From positions 52,116-116,115 of IMG/VR virus record IMGVR_UViG_3300044732_000442: 64,000 nt of DNA; one strand, written 5' to 3'. Position 1 is the first letter of the stretch. Every line of letters starts with the position of its first letter. The notes under the pieces are model-generated. The model saw only the letters and a list, made by a program, of their open reading frames with translations, was not told the origin of the DNA and ran no database searches. This document shows positions 39,985 through 48,688 of this stretch, one piece after another. A program made the translations under genes and the position numbers. The DNA is from a virus.

Positions 39985-41315
39985 GTGCAAGTTGGATTAA
40001 TAAACTAAACGAATCAGATAGCCGCCTGCACAAGGAAGATGTCATTTTACAGGCGCTTGAGGCAAGTGTCCTAGGTAGCACTAATGCTCAGATTTTTCTG
40101 GGTTTGACAAAAGCTTGTTACAATCCTTATGTGACATTCGGTGTGCGAAAAGTTTCTGATACAGTAGGTATCATTGATGCTGAAAATCCTTGGAGTGATT
40201 TTAATACATTACTGACTATGTTATCACACCGTGATTTGTCAGGTAATGCCGCACTTGATGCTATCAATGAAATGAGTGAACGTTTTGATAGTATAGAATG
40301 GAATACATTCTGTGCTCCTGTTATTCGTAGAGATTTACGTGCAGGTATTTCAGACAAAACAATTAATAAAATCTGTAAGAAAACAGAATATGAAATTCCA
40401 ATCTTTGGTTGTCAACTAGCAACTAATAGTGAGGGTCGTCCTGAGATGAAAGGCACTAAACGTCTAGAGCCTAAACTTGATGGTGTACGTGTATTGTTGA
40501 TGGTTATCCCTGGTGCGAGTGAGGGTGTAACTACTATATGTTTCAGTCGTAATGGTAAAGTGTTTGATAACTTTACACATATTGAACAACAGGTTAGCGA
40601 CAACTTTGTTAAGATTGCTAGAGGACATCAGAACGCATTGATTAACGGATTTGTATTAGATGGAGAAGTGATCGGTAATACATTTCAAGAACTTATGCGA
40701 CAAGCACGCCGTAAGACTGATGTACAAGCAGATGATAGTGTATTCAACATATTTGATATTATTCCATTAAGTGATTTCCGTGAAGGTCATTGGAATGCTC
40801 AACTACGTAAACGTATTGCTATACTTGAACATATTCGTCATGTAGTTGACACTATGCCTAACGTTGAACTACTACCACATATTATGGTTGATTTAGATAC
40901 AGCCGCAGGTAAGGATCAACTTGAACGTTATGCTAAGGATCAAGTTAATGCAGGATTTGAAGGCATTATGATTAAAGAATTAGAAGCTCCATACATCTGT
41001 AAACGTAGTACTGATTGGATGAAATGGAAGCCAACGTTAACTGTAGACTTGGAGGTCGTAGGTGTTGAAGAAGGTACTGGTAGAAATTTGGGAAGACTTG
41101 GAGCATTGGTTTGTCATGGAGTTGACGACGGGAAAGAAATTACAGTCAATGTGGGTAGTGGCTTTAGTGATGATGATAGAGATGACTATTGGAATAATCG
41201 TAATTTGGTCATTGGTCGTACTGCTGAAGTCTTATGTGATGTGATTACACAGAACCAAGATGGTACTTACAGTTTGCGTTTCCCACGCTTTGTTAGATTT
41301 AGGGATGACAAATGA
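39981..41315 (+). CDS. ATP-dependent DNA ligase
   Basis: 444 aa. The nucleotidyltransferase core has motif I EPKLDGVRVL (active Lys), motif III-like SVFNIFDIIPL, motif IV FEGIMIKEL and motif V WMKWKP. An all-helical N-terminal domain and a C-terminal OB domain are as in T4 gp30-type ligases. It seals nicks after RNase H action. Overlaps the family gene before it by ATGA and the one after it by 4 nt if the earlier start is used. Confidence 0.93.
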   Translation: MSASWINKLNESDSRLHKEDVILQALEASVLGSTNAQIFLGLTKACYNPYVTFGVRKVSDTVGIIDAENPWSDFNTLLTMLSHRDLSGNAALDAINEMSERFDSIEWNTFCAPVIRRDLRAGISDKTINKICKKTEYEIPIFGCQLATNSEGRPEMKGTKRLEPKLDGVRVLLMVIPGASEGVTTICFSRNGKVFDNFTHIEQQVSDNFVKIARGHQNALINGFVLDGEVIGNTFQELMRQARRKTDVQADDSVFNIFDIIPLSDFREGHWNAQLRKRIAILEHIRHVVDTMPNVELLPHIMVDLDTAAGKDQLERYAKDQVNAGFEGIMIKELEAPYICKRSTDWMKWKPTLTVDLEVVGVEEGTGRNLGRLGALVCHGVDDGKEITVNVGSGFSDDDRDDYWNNRNLVIGRTAEVLCDVITQNQDGTYSLRFPRFVRFRDDK

Positions 41316-41347
41316 ATGATTTAAAATTTACCACCGCAGGTGATTAT

Positions 41348-41545
41348 ATGAACACTAACGAACGAATTAGAGAACTTGCTGAACATGCTGGCTGGGACAA
41401 TCATCACTCAAAATTTGATACTAGGATTAAAAAGTTCGCCGAGTTGATTGTGGCAGAAATGTTGCAGACTTGTGAGGATCATCCAGGATGGTCGGGTCGA
41501 ATGATTGGTGAGCAGATTAAACAACATTTCGGAGTTAAAGAATGA
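41348..41545 (+). CDS. Small paralogous family protein (HFGVKE type), member 5
   Basis: 65 aa from ATG 41348 (MNTNERIRELAEHAG), chosen because the paralogues begin this way; ATG 41312 overlaps the ligase stop and would add MNDLKFTTAGDY. Core FAELIVAEMLQTCED and end IKQHFGVKE. Two such genes flank the ligase. Confidence 0.6.
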   Translation: MNTNERIRELAEHAGWDNHHSKFDTRIKKFAELIVAEMLQTCEDHPGWSGRMIGEQIKQHFGVKE

Positions 41546-41685
41546 CATTCAATGATTGGGTTTATTTTATTAGTGGTATAATTTGGGGCGGATGGATGGT
41601 TCGTCCTCTAGTAGATACAGTAGTAGATATAGTAAAGAAAATTTACCAGAACGCTAAGGAGGCACAAAATGGTAACAATAGTTAA
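41542..41685 (+). CDS. Small membrane protein, 47 aa
   Basis: ATG 41542 (ATGA overlap) encodes MTFNDWVYFISGIIWGGWMV, then RPLVDTVVDIVKKIYQNAKE and AQNGNNS. One likely membrane segment and an amphipathic helix. It ends 17 nt inside the next gene, whose ribosome-binding site AAGGAGG lies within it. Function unknown. Confidence 0.6.
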   Translation: MTFNDWVYFISGIIWGGWMVRPLVDTVVDIVKKIYQNAKEAQNGNNS

Positions 41686-42922
41686 ACACGAATGGCATCA
41701 ACATGATAGACAATATGCTATTGAAATTGATGAAGCATTACTCAGTGAAATCTATCCTGACAAGGAAGAAGATGAGATTAAAGTAATACTAGATGGTATT
41801 ATTGATGGTACATATGATTATGAAGATGTTATCAATGATGCTTATGAGAATGATGTAGAAATTGAATGGGAGTTTCAGTATGATGATTGTTGGACTGACC
41901 GCAAAGGTGGTTACGATGTTACCTACGAACTAGGCGATGAATCTAGTTGGCATAGTGAACCCGAGCCTCCACCACATACTCATAAATGTACTAAATGTAA
42001 ATGGACAGGTCAAAGTTATGATACTGAATGGTTATGGCCTGAAGATGACGAGACTGGTGAGAAAGAAGCCAAAAAAGTTTGTCCAATGTGTGATAGTGAC
42101 ACTGAATTAACAGAAGCCGGCGTTAAAGAAGAACAAGAACGTAAAGAGCGTATGGCACGTTGGGATAAAGAAAATATCATTAATGAAGAAGATGAAGAAC
42201 TAGTTGATGAAAATGAACTAGAAGAAGCATTGGAAGAACTTAAGGCAGAGTTTGAGACACTTATTGCAGAACCAGATTTATTGCCTAACTATCCAGCTGG
42301 CGAATATACAATACGTATCTGGGGTCGTACACGTGAGATTGGCGTACACAAGATTAAGAAAGCTCAATACGAGTATTGGAGTGATGAGGACCACGAAGAT
42401 GATTTGAGTGATGCTCTTAATGAGAGTTATGACTACGATGAGAATGAAACTCCCAAAGCGGCACGATTTGATTTGCCATACTATGAGTATCAAGGTAAAC
42501 ATTCATTCTGGGGCTTTGACCAAGATGATACTCACATGACTATCACCAATAGTGAGGGTGAAGAAATCTATGAAGGTGATTTAGAATCATTTATTGCTGA
42601 AGCACACGGAGAAGAAGATAGTCGTTGGGAAGCTACAGAAGAATTAGAAGAACTATATCCTGAATACTTAGGTAAAGGTTATTGGCTGATGTGGACACAA
42701 GGTGGTAAAGGATCATGTATTCAAACTACCATTGAGATTGCTGAAGGTGAGGAGTTTGATCCTCGCAAACTTAAAGTATTGAACTGGGATGTTCAAGGTA
42801 CAAGTGTTGTCACCCGATTAGTATATGATGGTGAAGAACTTGATGATGAAGGAATGGACAGTGAGCATGATAACTGGCGAGGTCAATGGGCACAGTTTGA
42901 TGTACACCATAATACAAAATGA
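41669..42922 (+). CDS. Large acidic protein with zinc-ribbon-like region
   Basis: 417 aa, very acidic. Residues about 105-155 carry CTKCKWTGQ and CPMCDSD, a plausible four-Cys zinc ribbon. Downstream come long Glu-rich helices (EEDEELVDENELEEALEELK) and a domain with YWLMWTQGGKGSCIQTT. A strong AAGGAGG site precedes ATG 41669. Function unknown. High acidity suits a DNA mimic or a chaperone-like scaffold. Confidence 0.58.
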   Translation: MVTIVKHEWHQHDRQYAIEIDEALLSEIYPDKEEDEIKVILDGIIDGTYDYEDVINDAYENDVEIEWEFQYDDCWTDRKGGYDVTYELGDESSWHSEPEPPPHTHKCTKCKWTGQSYDTEWLWPEDDETGEKEAKKVCPMCDSDTELTEAGVKEEQERKERMARWDKENIINEEDEELVDENELEEALEELKAEFETLIAEPDLLPNYPAGEYTIRIWGRTREIGVHKIKKAQYEYWSDEDHEDDLSDALNESYDYDENETPKAARFDLPYYEYQGKHSFWGFDQDDTHMTITNSEGEEIYEGDLESFIAEAHGEEDSRWEATEELEELYPEYLGKGYWLMWTQGGKGSCIQTTIEIAEGEEFDPRKLKVLNWDVQGTSVVTRLVYDGEELDDEGMDSEHDNWRGQWAQFDVHHNTK

Positions 42923-43131
42923 ACGCATATACCTTAGTAGGACAATCCTATGTATTTGAAGATGGCAATAAGATTGAAATAATACAGGTAAAAAAGACTG
43001 ATGAGGATCGTGGTGATTATTTAGTTACATATCACGTTACTCACGGACCCAGTATACCTCAAAAACTAGTTTTACCTGTAAAAGAATTTCTTAGTTATTA
43101 TAGTCACTTATTTGATGTAGATATAGACTAA
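42919..43131 (+). CDS. Small hypothetical protein
   Basis: 70 aa, beta-rich: LVGQSYVFEDGNKIEIIQVK and YLVTYHVTHGPSIPQKLVLP, then a terminal helix. Overlaps the previous gene by ATGA. No family recognised. Confidence 0.55.
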   Translation: MNAYTLVGQSYVFEDGNKIEIIQVKKTDEDRGDYLVTYHVTHGPSIPQKLVLPVKEFLSYYSHLFDVDID

Positions 43132-43134
43132 ATA
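43128..43134 (+). promoter_or_regulatory. CTAAATA box, 4 nt before ATG
   Basis: CTAAATA-TTAG-ATG leads into the 43139 membrane-protein gene. Same spacing as the GATAAATA and CATAAATA boxes at other starts. Confidence 0.33.
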
Positions 43135-43138
43135 TTAG

Positions 43139-44680
43139 ATGCGCCTTAAATTTTTATCATTCTCAAATCTCACACTATTAGTAGCACTCTGTCTTAGTTC
43201 GGTAGCTGCCTGGTATAGTATTATTGGCTTAACCGCTATCTTTGCAGGTGCGGTTATTCCTGTTATCATCATGGGTGGTATCCTTGAAATAGGAAAGATT
43301 ACCACCACTGTTTGGCTACGTAAGTATTGGCACCGAGCAGGTTGGTTATTAAAACTATATCTTGTGCCTGCTGTGATTGCACTAGCATTACTTACTAGCA
43401 TGGGTATATTCGGCTTCTTAAGTAAAGCACACATGGAGCATGGTATCAGTACCGGTGATAGTCAAGCCAAACTGTCATTATACGATGAGAAGATTAAAAC
43501 ACAACGAGACAATATTGAGTTAGCACGTAAAGCATTAACTCAAATGGACAATCAAGTTGACCAACGTTTAAGTCGTGGTGATAGTGAGAATAGTGCTGAA
43601 CGTGCTGTTCAAATTCGTAGGCAACAAGCCGGTGAACGTACTAAACTACAAAAAGATATTGGTAATGCTCAGAAAGAAATTGCTAAACTTAATGAAGAAC
43701 GAGCACCTATTGCGGCTGAAAATCGTAAAGTAGAAGCAGAAGTTGGACCTATCAAGTATATTGCCGCATTGATATATGGTGATACTGCTGATAACAATAC
43801 ATTAGAATCTGCCGTTCGCTGGGTTATTATCTTATTAGTTATTGTATTTGATCCGTTAGCTATTGCATTAGTGTTAGCTGCCAATGCTAGTAGAGAATGG
43901 GATAAAGAAAAAGAAGATGAGGAGGGTGACAGCCCTCTAGGGACCGAAATAGCGGCGACTCCCACTGTCACTGAACCTGCATATGAACCTGATGATGGTC
44001 CATTAACTGATGAACAGATTAACCAGATTATTGCAACTGCTGAATCTCCCAAAGAACCCATTAACTGTTATATGTGTGGTACCGAGTTAGTTAATGCCCC
44101 TGGTATAGGTCCTTTCTGCCCAAACAAATTATGTGATGTTCGTGATGGTCCGTTTGAAGAACCAGAAGAAGAACCAAAATCTTTATTAGAAAAGTATCCA
44201 TATTTAGCTAAACCATTTGTTAATTTTGATACTAAACCAATGGTTGCTAAAAAAGAATCTGATGGTACAGAAGTAATAGTTAATACCTTTGAGAAACCTT
44301 ATAAGGAATTAGATGGCGGTTATGTAATGTTTGAGGATAAGCATTACAAAGTAGATGCATTAAAGAGTTTGCGTCCAGATGTATTCCTGGCAACGGCAGA
44401 TAATCAACGTTCTATTAGTACAAATTTTGGTAGCAAGTTTCCGGATGAGGCTAATAAAGGTGATGTATTTGTACGTGTAGATTCCTTACCAAACCGTGTC
44501 TATAAGTATGATGGACGTAAATGGATTGAGGTTCAAAAGGGACAGTCGGATACCTATCTACATAACCAAAATTATATTAAATATTTGGTTGAAAAGATAG
44601 AAAAGGGCGAATACGATTTGGATTTATTGTCCGAAACTGAAAAAGAACAGATAGAATTGTTCCTAAAGAACCAAAAATAA
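43139..44680 (+). CDS. Membrane protein with coiled coil and zinc-ribbon-like segment
   Basis: 513 aa. Three N-terminal membrane segments (about residues 10-28, 30-50, 75-95), then a long periplasm- or cytoplasm-exposed coiled coil (about 110-200), a further membrane segment (about 225-250, VRWVIILLVIVFDPLAIALV), and a cytoplasmic part with CYMCGTELVN...CPNKLCD (about 305-335). The overall plan is known from T4-like phages of aquatic hosts, where it is a hypothetical membrane protein. It may respond to or remodel the host envelope. Confidence 0.65.
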   Translation: MRLKFLSFSNLTLLVALCLSSVAAWYSIIGLTAIFAGAVIPVIIMGGILEIGKITTTVWLRKYWHRAGWLLKLYLVPAVIALALLTSMGIFGFLSKAHMEHGISTGDSQAKLSLYDEKIKTQRDNIELARKALTQMDNQVDQRLSRGDSENSAERAVQIRRQQAGERTKLQKDIGNAQKEIAKLNEERAPIAAENRKVEAEVGPIKYIAALIYGDTADNNTLESAVRWVIILLVIVFDPLAIALVLAANASREWDKEKEDEEGDSPLGTEIAATPTVTEPAYEPDDGPLTDEQINQIIATAESPKEPINCYMCGTELVNAPGIGPFCPNKLCDVRDGPFEEPEEEPKSLLEKYPYLAKPFVNFDTKPMVAKKESDGTEVIVNTFEKPYKELDGGYVMFEDKHYKVDALKSLRPDVFLATADNQRSISTNFGSKFPDEANKGDVFVRVDSLPNRVYKYDGRKWIEVQKGQSDTYLHNQNYIKYLVEKIEKGEYDLDLLSETEKEQIELFLKNQK

Positions 44681-44709
44681 TTGACAATAATTGGATATCG
44701 TGTTAATAT
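44681..44709 (+). promoter_or_regulatory. TTGACAATAA-type promoter, copy 4
   Basis: TTGACA, 17 nt (ATAATTGG...), TAATAT. A diverged member of the repeated family. Drives the lipoprotein pair. Confidence 0.8.
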
Positions 44710-44738
44710 ACACATATCTTAACTTATTGGAGATTGAA

Positions 44739-45374
44739 ATGAATTTCAAATTATTAGCTTTAGTAACTGCTCTTTCATTAGCGGGCTGTTCTGGAATGAA
44801 ACGTGGTGAAGGAGAATTTGAACAGATTCGTAACCAAAAACTATCTACATCATTTAAACAGGATACAATCCGTATTGAAACTGATTGTTCTTGGTATACA
44901 TTAGATAAATCAAACTGTGATATTACAAGTATTGAATCGGTTGGTACAGCTAGTTCTAATGGCAATAGTGATAACAATCGCCGAACAGCGTTAATTCGTG
45001 CAGGTGATCGTGCCCGTGCTAATGTTCGTCACTTTATTCAGGAAGATGTATCAAGTACACGTGTAACTAATACTCTTGCTAAAAACGTTGAGAAGGCAAG
45101 TGACCGAATGAAATCACGTACTACAACCGGAGAAGTTGTTGCAATGAGTGACACCGATGCTGAAAAAGATACAAATCATTCGGTACGTGAAAACAGCAAT
45201 GATACTGCTTATCAATTAAATGAAACCATTCGTGTTAATGCCCAAGGCATATTACGTGGATTCAAGGTAATTAAACAAGAGGTAGTTGGACCACAAGAAG
45301 TTTCAGTAACGATTCGTTGGGATAAAGAATCTGCACAAGTTTCTAATCAATTGCGTAAAAAATTCGGTAACTAA
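44739..45374 (+). CDS. Lipoprotein
   Basis: ATG 44739 follows TTGGAGATTGAA, giving 211 aa. MNFKLLALVTALSLAGCSG is a lipoprotein signal with lipobox LAGC. The mature part has a charged helix (RVTNTLAKNVEKASDRMKSR) and a C-terminal strand-rich region ending in SVTIRWDKESAQ, resembling the partner proteins of LPP20-type lipoproteins. Acts in the host envelope. Paired with the next lipoprotein. Confidence 0.75.
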   Translation: MNFKLLALVTALSLAGCSGMKRGEGEFEQIRNQKLSTSFKQDTIRIETDCSWYTLDKSNCDITSIESVGTASSNGNSDNNRRTALIRAGDRARANVRHFIQEDVSSTRVTNTLAKNVEKASDRMKSRTTTGEVVAMSDTDAEKDTNHSVRENSNDTAYQLNETIRVNAQGILRGFKVIKQEVVGPQEVSVTIRWDKESAQVSNQLRKKFGN

Positions 45375-45376
45375 TT

Positions 45377-46384
45377 ATGCGGTTATTATTACTAGCGGTA
45401 TGTTTAGTACTTACCGCATGTGCTTCTACCACTAAACCAGATACTTATTTTCGTTCTACTGGTATAGGTAATACCTACGAAGAGGCTAAACACAATGCTT
45501 TTAAAGAAGCTATTGAGTATCAAGTAGGTGTAGTGATTGCTAGTGAACGTGAGTCATACAACGAGAAACTAGTAAAGAATGAAATCCTAGCATATAGTTC
45601 AGCCTTTGTTGATGAATATAAAATTATCTCACAACAAAATGTTGGTAATAAGGTTCAGGTGGTAGTAGATGTTAAGTTATCTTTACTTAGATTAAGTGAT
45701 AGGATCCTATCTAAGGGTAAGGATAGCAAAAACCTTGACGGTGCTAAACATGATAATCAATATAAATCATTCTTAGAAAATAAACAGAATGGTGATAAGA
45801 TACTTGCTAGTGTATTAAATGATTACCCTAGACGGGCATATGATATTAAACAAAGTGATTATGTTGTTAAGATAGATGCTTACCGAAATTTAACATTGAC
45901 TATTCCATATGAATTGAGTTGGAATCCTAACTATATTGCATCATTACATGATGCTATACGATTAGTATCAGACGGGAAACCATCATTGTGGACAAAAGAA
46001 AAGGGAATTGCACAACAGTATCCTTCTACAGTTAGAGTAGGTACTGAGAAATATTATTTTAATGAATTTATTATTACAAATAAAATACTTGATTCCATCA
46101 CTGATTGGAATGAGGTTAGAATTAATATGGAAATTAAAGATTTATATAATAGGACACATTATAGTGAATGCTTTGTACCTAAACAATTACATCGGAGAGT
46201 AGGTGATTATTATGATGTTAACTATATAAAAACTATTAATATCGGTATTAATGCAAAAGCCGGTGAGAGAAACACGATTGAGATGAAAATTCAAAACAAT
46301 AGTAAATTAGCAAACATAATGTATAATCTATCTAAAATTGAGTTATCAGTTGTGCCTAAAAAAGTATGTGTGAAAAATAATTAA
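45377..46384 (+). CDS. LPP20-like lipoprotein
   Basis: 335 aa. Signal MRLLLLAVCLVLTACAS with lipobox LTAC. Residues about 30-110 match the LPP20-like pattern: GIGNTYEEAKHNAFKEAIEY, then SAFVDEYKIISQQ and VVVDVKLSL. The C-terminal 200 residues are unassigned. Two consecutive lipoproteins suggest a system acting at the inner face of the outer membrane, for example superinfection exclusion or lysis timing. That is inference. Confidence 0.72.
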   Translation: MRLLLLAVCLVLTACASTTKPDTYFRSTGIGNTYEEAKHNAFKEAIEYQVGVVIASERESYNEKLVKNEILAYSSAFVDEYKIISQQNVGNKVQVVVDVKLSLLRLSDRILSKGKDSKNLDGAKHDNQYKSFLENKQNGDKILASVLNDYPRRAYDIKQSDYVVKIDAYRNLTLTIPYELSWNPNYIASLHDAIRLVSDGKPSLWTKEKGIAQQYPSTVRVGTEKYYFNEFIITNKILDSITDWNEVRINMEIKDLYNRTHYSECFVPKQLHRRVGDYYDVNYIKTINIGINAKAGERNTIEMKIQNNSKLANIMYNLSKIELSVVPKKVCVKNN

Positions 46385-46397
46385 GATAAGTAATAGT

Positions 46398-47603
46398 ATG
46401 TCAACAGAAACAAAATTAAGCCATTGCTCATTCTGCGGTAATCACAAAGATGTAGTAAACAAACTCATTGTAGGGGAAGATGTAGCTATATGTAGCGATT
46501 GTATTGAGTTATGTACTCAATTAATGCACGATGATAAAAATCTTGAAGAAGAAAAGATTGAAAAAGATTATATTAGATTTGATCCAGAAACTATCAAAGA
46601 GTTTTTAGACCAACATATCATTGGGCAAGATAATGCAAAAATGGTACTCAGTGTAGCTATTGCTAATCATTACAAACGTATTAATTCTCCTCCTAAGGAT
46701 CTTGAAATCCAAAAAGGTAATGTATTATTAATCGGACCTACAGGATCTGGTAAAACATTACTAGCAAAGACTGTAGCAAAATATTTAGAAGTGCCCTTTA
46801 TTGTTGCTGATGCTACAAGTTTAACAGAAGCTGGTTACGTAGGTGATGATGTAGAATCCATGATTAGTATGCTATTAAATGCCGCAGGTGGTGATGTTAA
46901 ACTAGCAGAACGTGGTATTGTCTTTGTTGATGAGATTGACAAGATTGCCCGTAAAAGTGAAGGTTCAAGTATCACCCGTGATGTATCAGGTGAAGGTGTT
47001 CAACAAGCATTATTAAAAATGGTTGAAGGAACTACATGTCGTATTCCAGCCGGCGGAGGACGTAAGCATCCCGGTGGCGATATGTTAGAAGTTAATACTA
47101 AAAATATCTTATTCATTGCCGGTGGTGCGTTTGTTGGATTAAAAGATATTGTTAACAATAGGTTAAACGGTACAAGTATTGGCTTTGGGGCTGATATTAA
47201 AGATGCACGTAAAGAGGGTGATTTGTCTATGGTTAGTCCAGATGATTTAACACGATTCGGAATGATTCCTGAATTTATTGGACGATTCACTACTACAGTT
47301 AGTGTAGAGAATTTGACTAAAATTGAAATGGTTCAGGTTCTGACAAAAGTTAAAAATAACTATATTGACCAATATAAGTATTTGCTTAGTTTAGATGACA
47401 TTCAGTTAGAATTTAGTGAAGATGCTATCTCACAACTAGCTGAAAACACAATGAAATTAAAGACCGGGGCACGTGGATTACATACTGAAATTGAAAAGGC
47501 CTTGATGCCACATATGTATAACACTAAGAAATACCGTGAAAATAACATTAAAAAGATAAATATTAATCAGGAGCAAATTTTAAAGCCAAAAGCCGCAATA
47601 TGA
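46398..47603 (+). CDS. clpX: ClpX ATP-dependent unfoldase
   Basis: 401 aa, full length. N-terminal zinc domain CSFCGNHK...CSDCIELC, Walker A GPTGSGKTLLAKT (about 112-124), GYVGDDVE pore loop, Walker B FVDEIDKIARK, sensor and arginine regions (FIGRF, GARGLHTEIEKAL), and an SIGFGAD loop matching the ClpP-docking IGF tripeptide. It should unfold substrates and dock on ClpP, which the phage also encodes at 54317. The last 4 nt overlap rpsU. Confidence 0.95.
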   Translation: MSTETKLSHCSFCGNHKDVVNKLIVGEDVAICSDCIELCTQLMHDDKNLEEEKIEKDYIRFDPETIKEFLDQHIIGQDNAKMVLSVAIANHYKRINSPPKDLEIQKGNVLLIGPTGSGKTLLAKTVAKYLEVPFIVADATSLTEAGYVGDDVESMISMLLNAAGGDVKLAERGIVFVDEIDKIARKSEGSSITRDVSGEGVQQALLKMVEGTTCRIPAGGGRKHPGGDMLEVNTKNILFIAGGAFVGLKDIVNNRLNGTSIGFGADIKDARKEGDLSMVSPDDLTRFGMIPEFIGRFTTTVSVENLTKIEMVQVLTKVKNNYIDQYKYLLSLDDIQLEFSEDAISQLAENTMKLKTGARGLHTEIEKALMPHMYNTKKYRENNIKKININQEQILKPKAAI

Positions 47604-47818
47604 TTAGAGGACGTAAAGTTTTAGTTAATGACGGAAATACAGAAAAGGCCCTACGTAAATTTAAAAAATTGATTACGGATTATGGTACTTTACAAGAAGT
47701 CCGTGACCGACAAGAATTTGTGAAACCTACTGTTAAACGTAAACTAGCTAAAAGTCAGGCCAAAAGACGTTGGGACAAACATTTGCGTGAACAAACTTTA
47801 CCTAAAAAGTTGTTCTAA
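47600..47818 (+). CDS. rpsU: Ribosomal protein bS21
   Basis: 72 aa, the family's length. The bS21 plan is clear: N-terminal strand, then EKALRKFKKLITDYGTLQEV, RQEFVKPTVKRKLAKSQAKR and a basic helical end. bS21 sits near the anti-Shine-Dalgarno sequence of the 30S subunit. Phage copies are thought to replace host S21 and bias initiation. Translationally coupled to clpX through ATGA. Confidence 0.9.
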   Translation: MIRGRKVLVNDGNTEKALRKFKKLITDYGTLQEVRDRQEFVKPTVKRKLAKSQAKRRWDKHLREQTLPKKLF

Positions 47819-47843
47819 AATACTAGGATTTGTCTTAGGTATA

Positions 47844-47850
47844 CTAAATA
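47844..47850 (+). promoter_or_regulatory. CTAAATA box, 5 nt before HNH gene ATG
   Basis: CTAAATA-GAAGT-ATG opens the homing-type endonuclease gene, with the same spacing as other boxes near starts. Confidence 0.33.
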
Positions 47851-47855
47851 GAAGT

Positions 47856-48599
47856 ATGCTTAAAATTAATTCATCATTTAATACCTACCAAAATTGTGCT
47901 AGTTGTAATAATATTATTACAGTAAAAACATATGCTCATCCAAATAATCCTAATTACGGCAAACCAATTGTTGCCCACAAAACAAAAATAACATGTAGTC
48001 GTAAATGCCATAAAGAATGGCAAAAAACAATTTCTTGGGAAGAACGAATAGGATTAGAAAGAGCCAATCAAATTAGAGAAGAACGACGGGAACAACTGTT
48101 GTCCAATAACCCTAGTACTGATCCTGAGGTGGCTAAAAAAATAGGTACCAGCTTGTCAGACTATCTAACAAAAAATCCAGAAGTTAGGCAAGGGAAAAAT
48201 AATCCATTCTTCGGTCATTCACACGATCCTGCCCAAATTGAAAAATGGAAAAACGATAAATCAGGTAAGTGGTCGTACTCACCTGAACAAAAAGAAAAAC
48301 AAACTAAGAATACCCCAAAGAAAGAATCTCATCCAAATTGGAAAGGCGGAATTTCAAATGGCGAATATGGTCCGGAATTTAATAAAGAACTTAAAGAAAG
48401 TATTAAAAAAGATTACAGATATGTTTGTCAGATGTGCAATGCACCTAAGGTTAAATTAGATGTACATCATATTGATTACAATAAGAAAAACAATGCCAAT
48501 AACAATCTTATTCCGTTATGTAAACATTGTCACGCAAAAACAAATTTCAAGAGAGAAGAATGGGAAACTCTTTTTAAGAATAGGTTGAATAAAAATTAA
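47856..48599 (+). CDS. HNH homing-type endonuclease
   Basis: 247 aa from ATG 47856; an ATG at 47787 lies inside rpsU. An N-terminal Cys pair region (CASCNN...CSRKCHKEW) looks like a zinc element, followed by a NUMOD-like NNPFFGHSHDP segment and a C-terminal HNH: CQMCNAP, LDVHHIDYNKKNNANNNLIP, LCKHCHAKT. Free-standing HNH enzymes of this kind spread between phages. It separates rpsU from dnaK. Confidence 0.88.
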   Translation: MLKINSSFNTYQNCASCNNIITVKTYAHPNNPNYGKPIVAHKTKITCSRKCHKEWQKTISWEERIGLERANQIREERREQLLSNNPSTDPEVAKKIGTSLSDYLTKNPEVRQGKNNPFFGHSHDPAQIEKWKNDKSGKWSYSPEQKEKQTKNTPKKESHPNWKGGISNGEYGPEFNKELKESIKKDYRYVCQMCNAPKVKLDVHHIDYNKKNNANNNLIPLCKHCHAKTNFKREEWETLFKNRLNKN

Positions 48600-48613
48600 A
48601 AATAAAGTATAAT
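48585..48613 (+). promoter_or_regulatory. Sigma70 promoter for dnaK
   Basis: TTGAAT, 17-nt spacer, TATAAT at the end of the HNH gene, about 75 nt before dnaK. A GATAAATA box follows at 48616. Confidence 0.65.
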
Positions 48614-48615
48614 AT

Positions 48616-48623
48616 GATAAATA
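48616..48623 (+). promoter_or_regulatory. T4-late-like box GATAAATA before dnaK leader
   Basis: GATAAATA 65 nt before the dnaK ATG, directly after the sigma70-like -10 box; dual early/late control is possible. Confidence 0.35.
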
Positions 48624-48625
48624 AA

Positions 48626-48688
48626 GATGTAAGTGCTGAATGAGTCAGGCTTACTAATTATACATCTTGCTTATTAAAGGAGAAAAAT
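48626..48688 (+). promoter_or_regulatory. Structured dnaK leader
   Basis: Two mutually exclusive pairings are visible: GTAAG with CTTAC, and GATGTA with TACATC. The latter ends next to CTTGCTTATTA and the AAAGGAG site. The CTTGCTTATTA string and GGAGAAAAA recur in the hsp20 leader. A shared regulatory or thermosensor role is possible. Confidence 0.4.
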
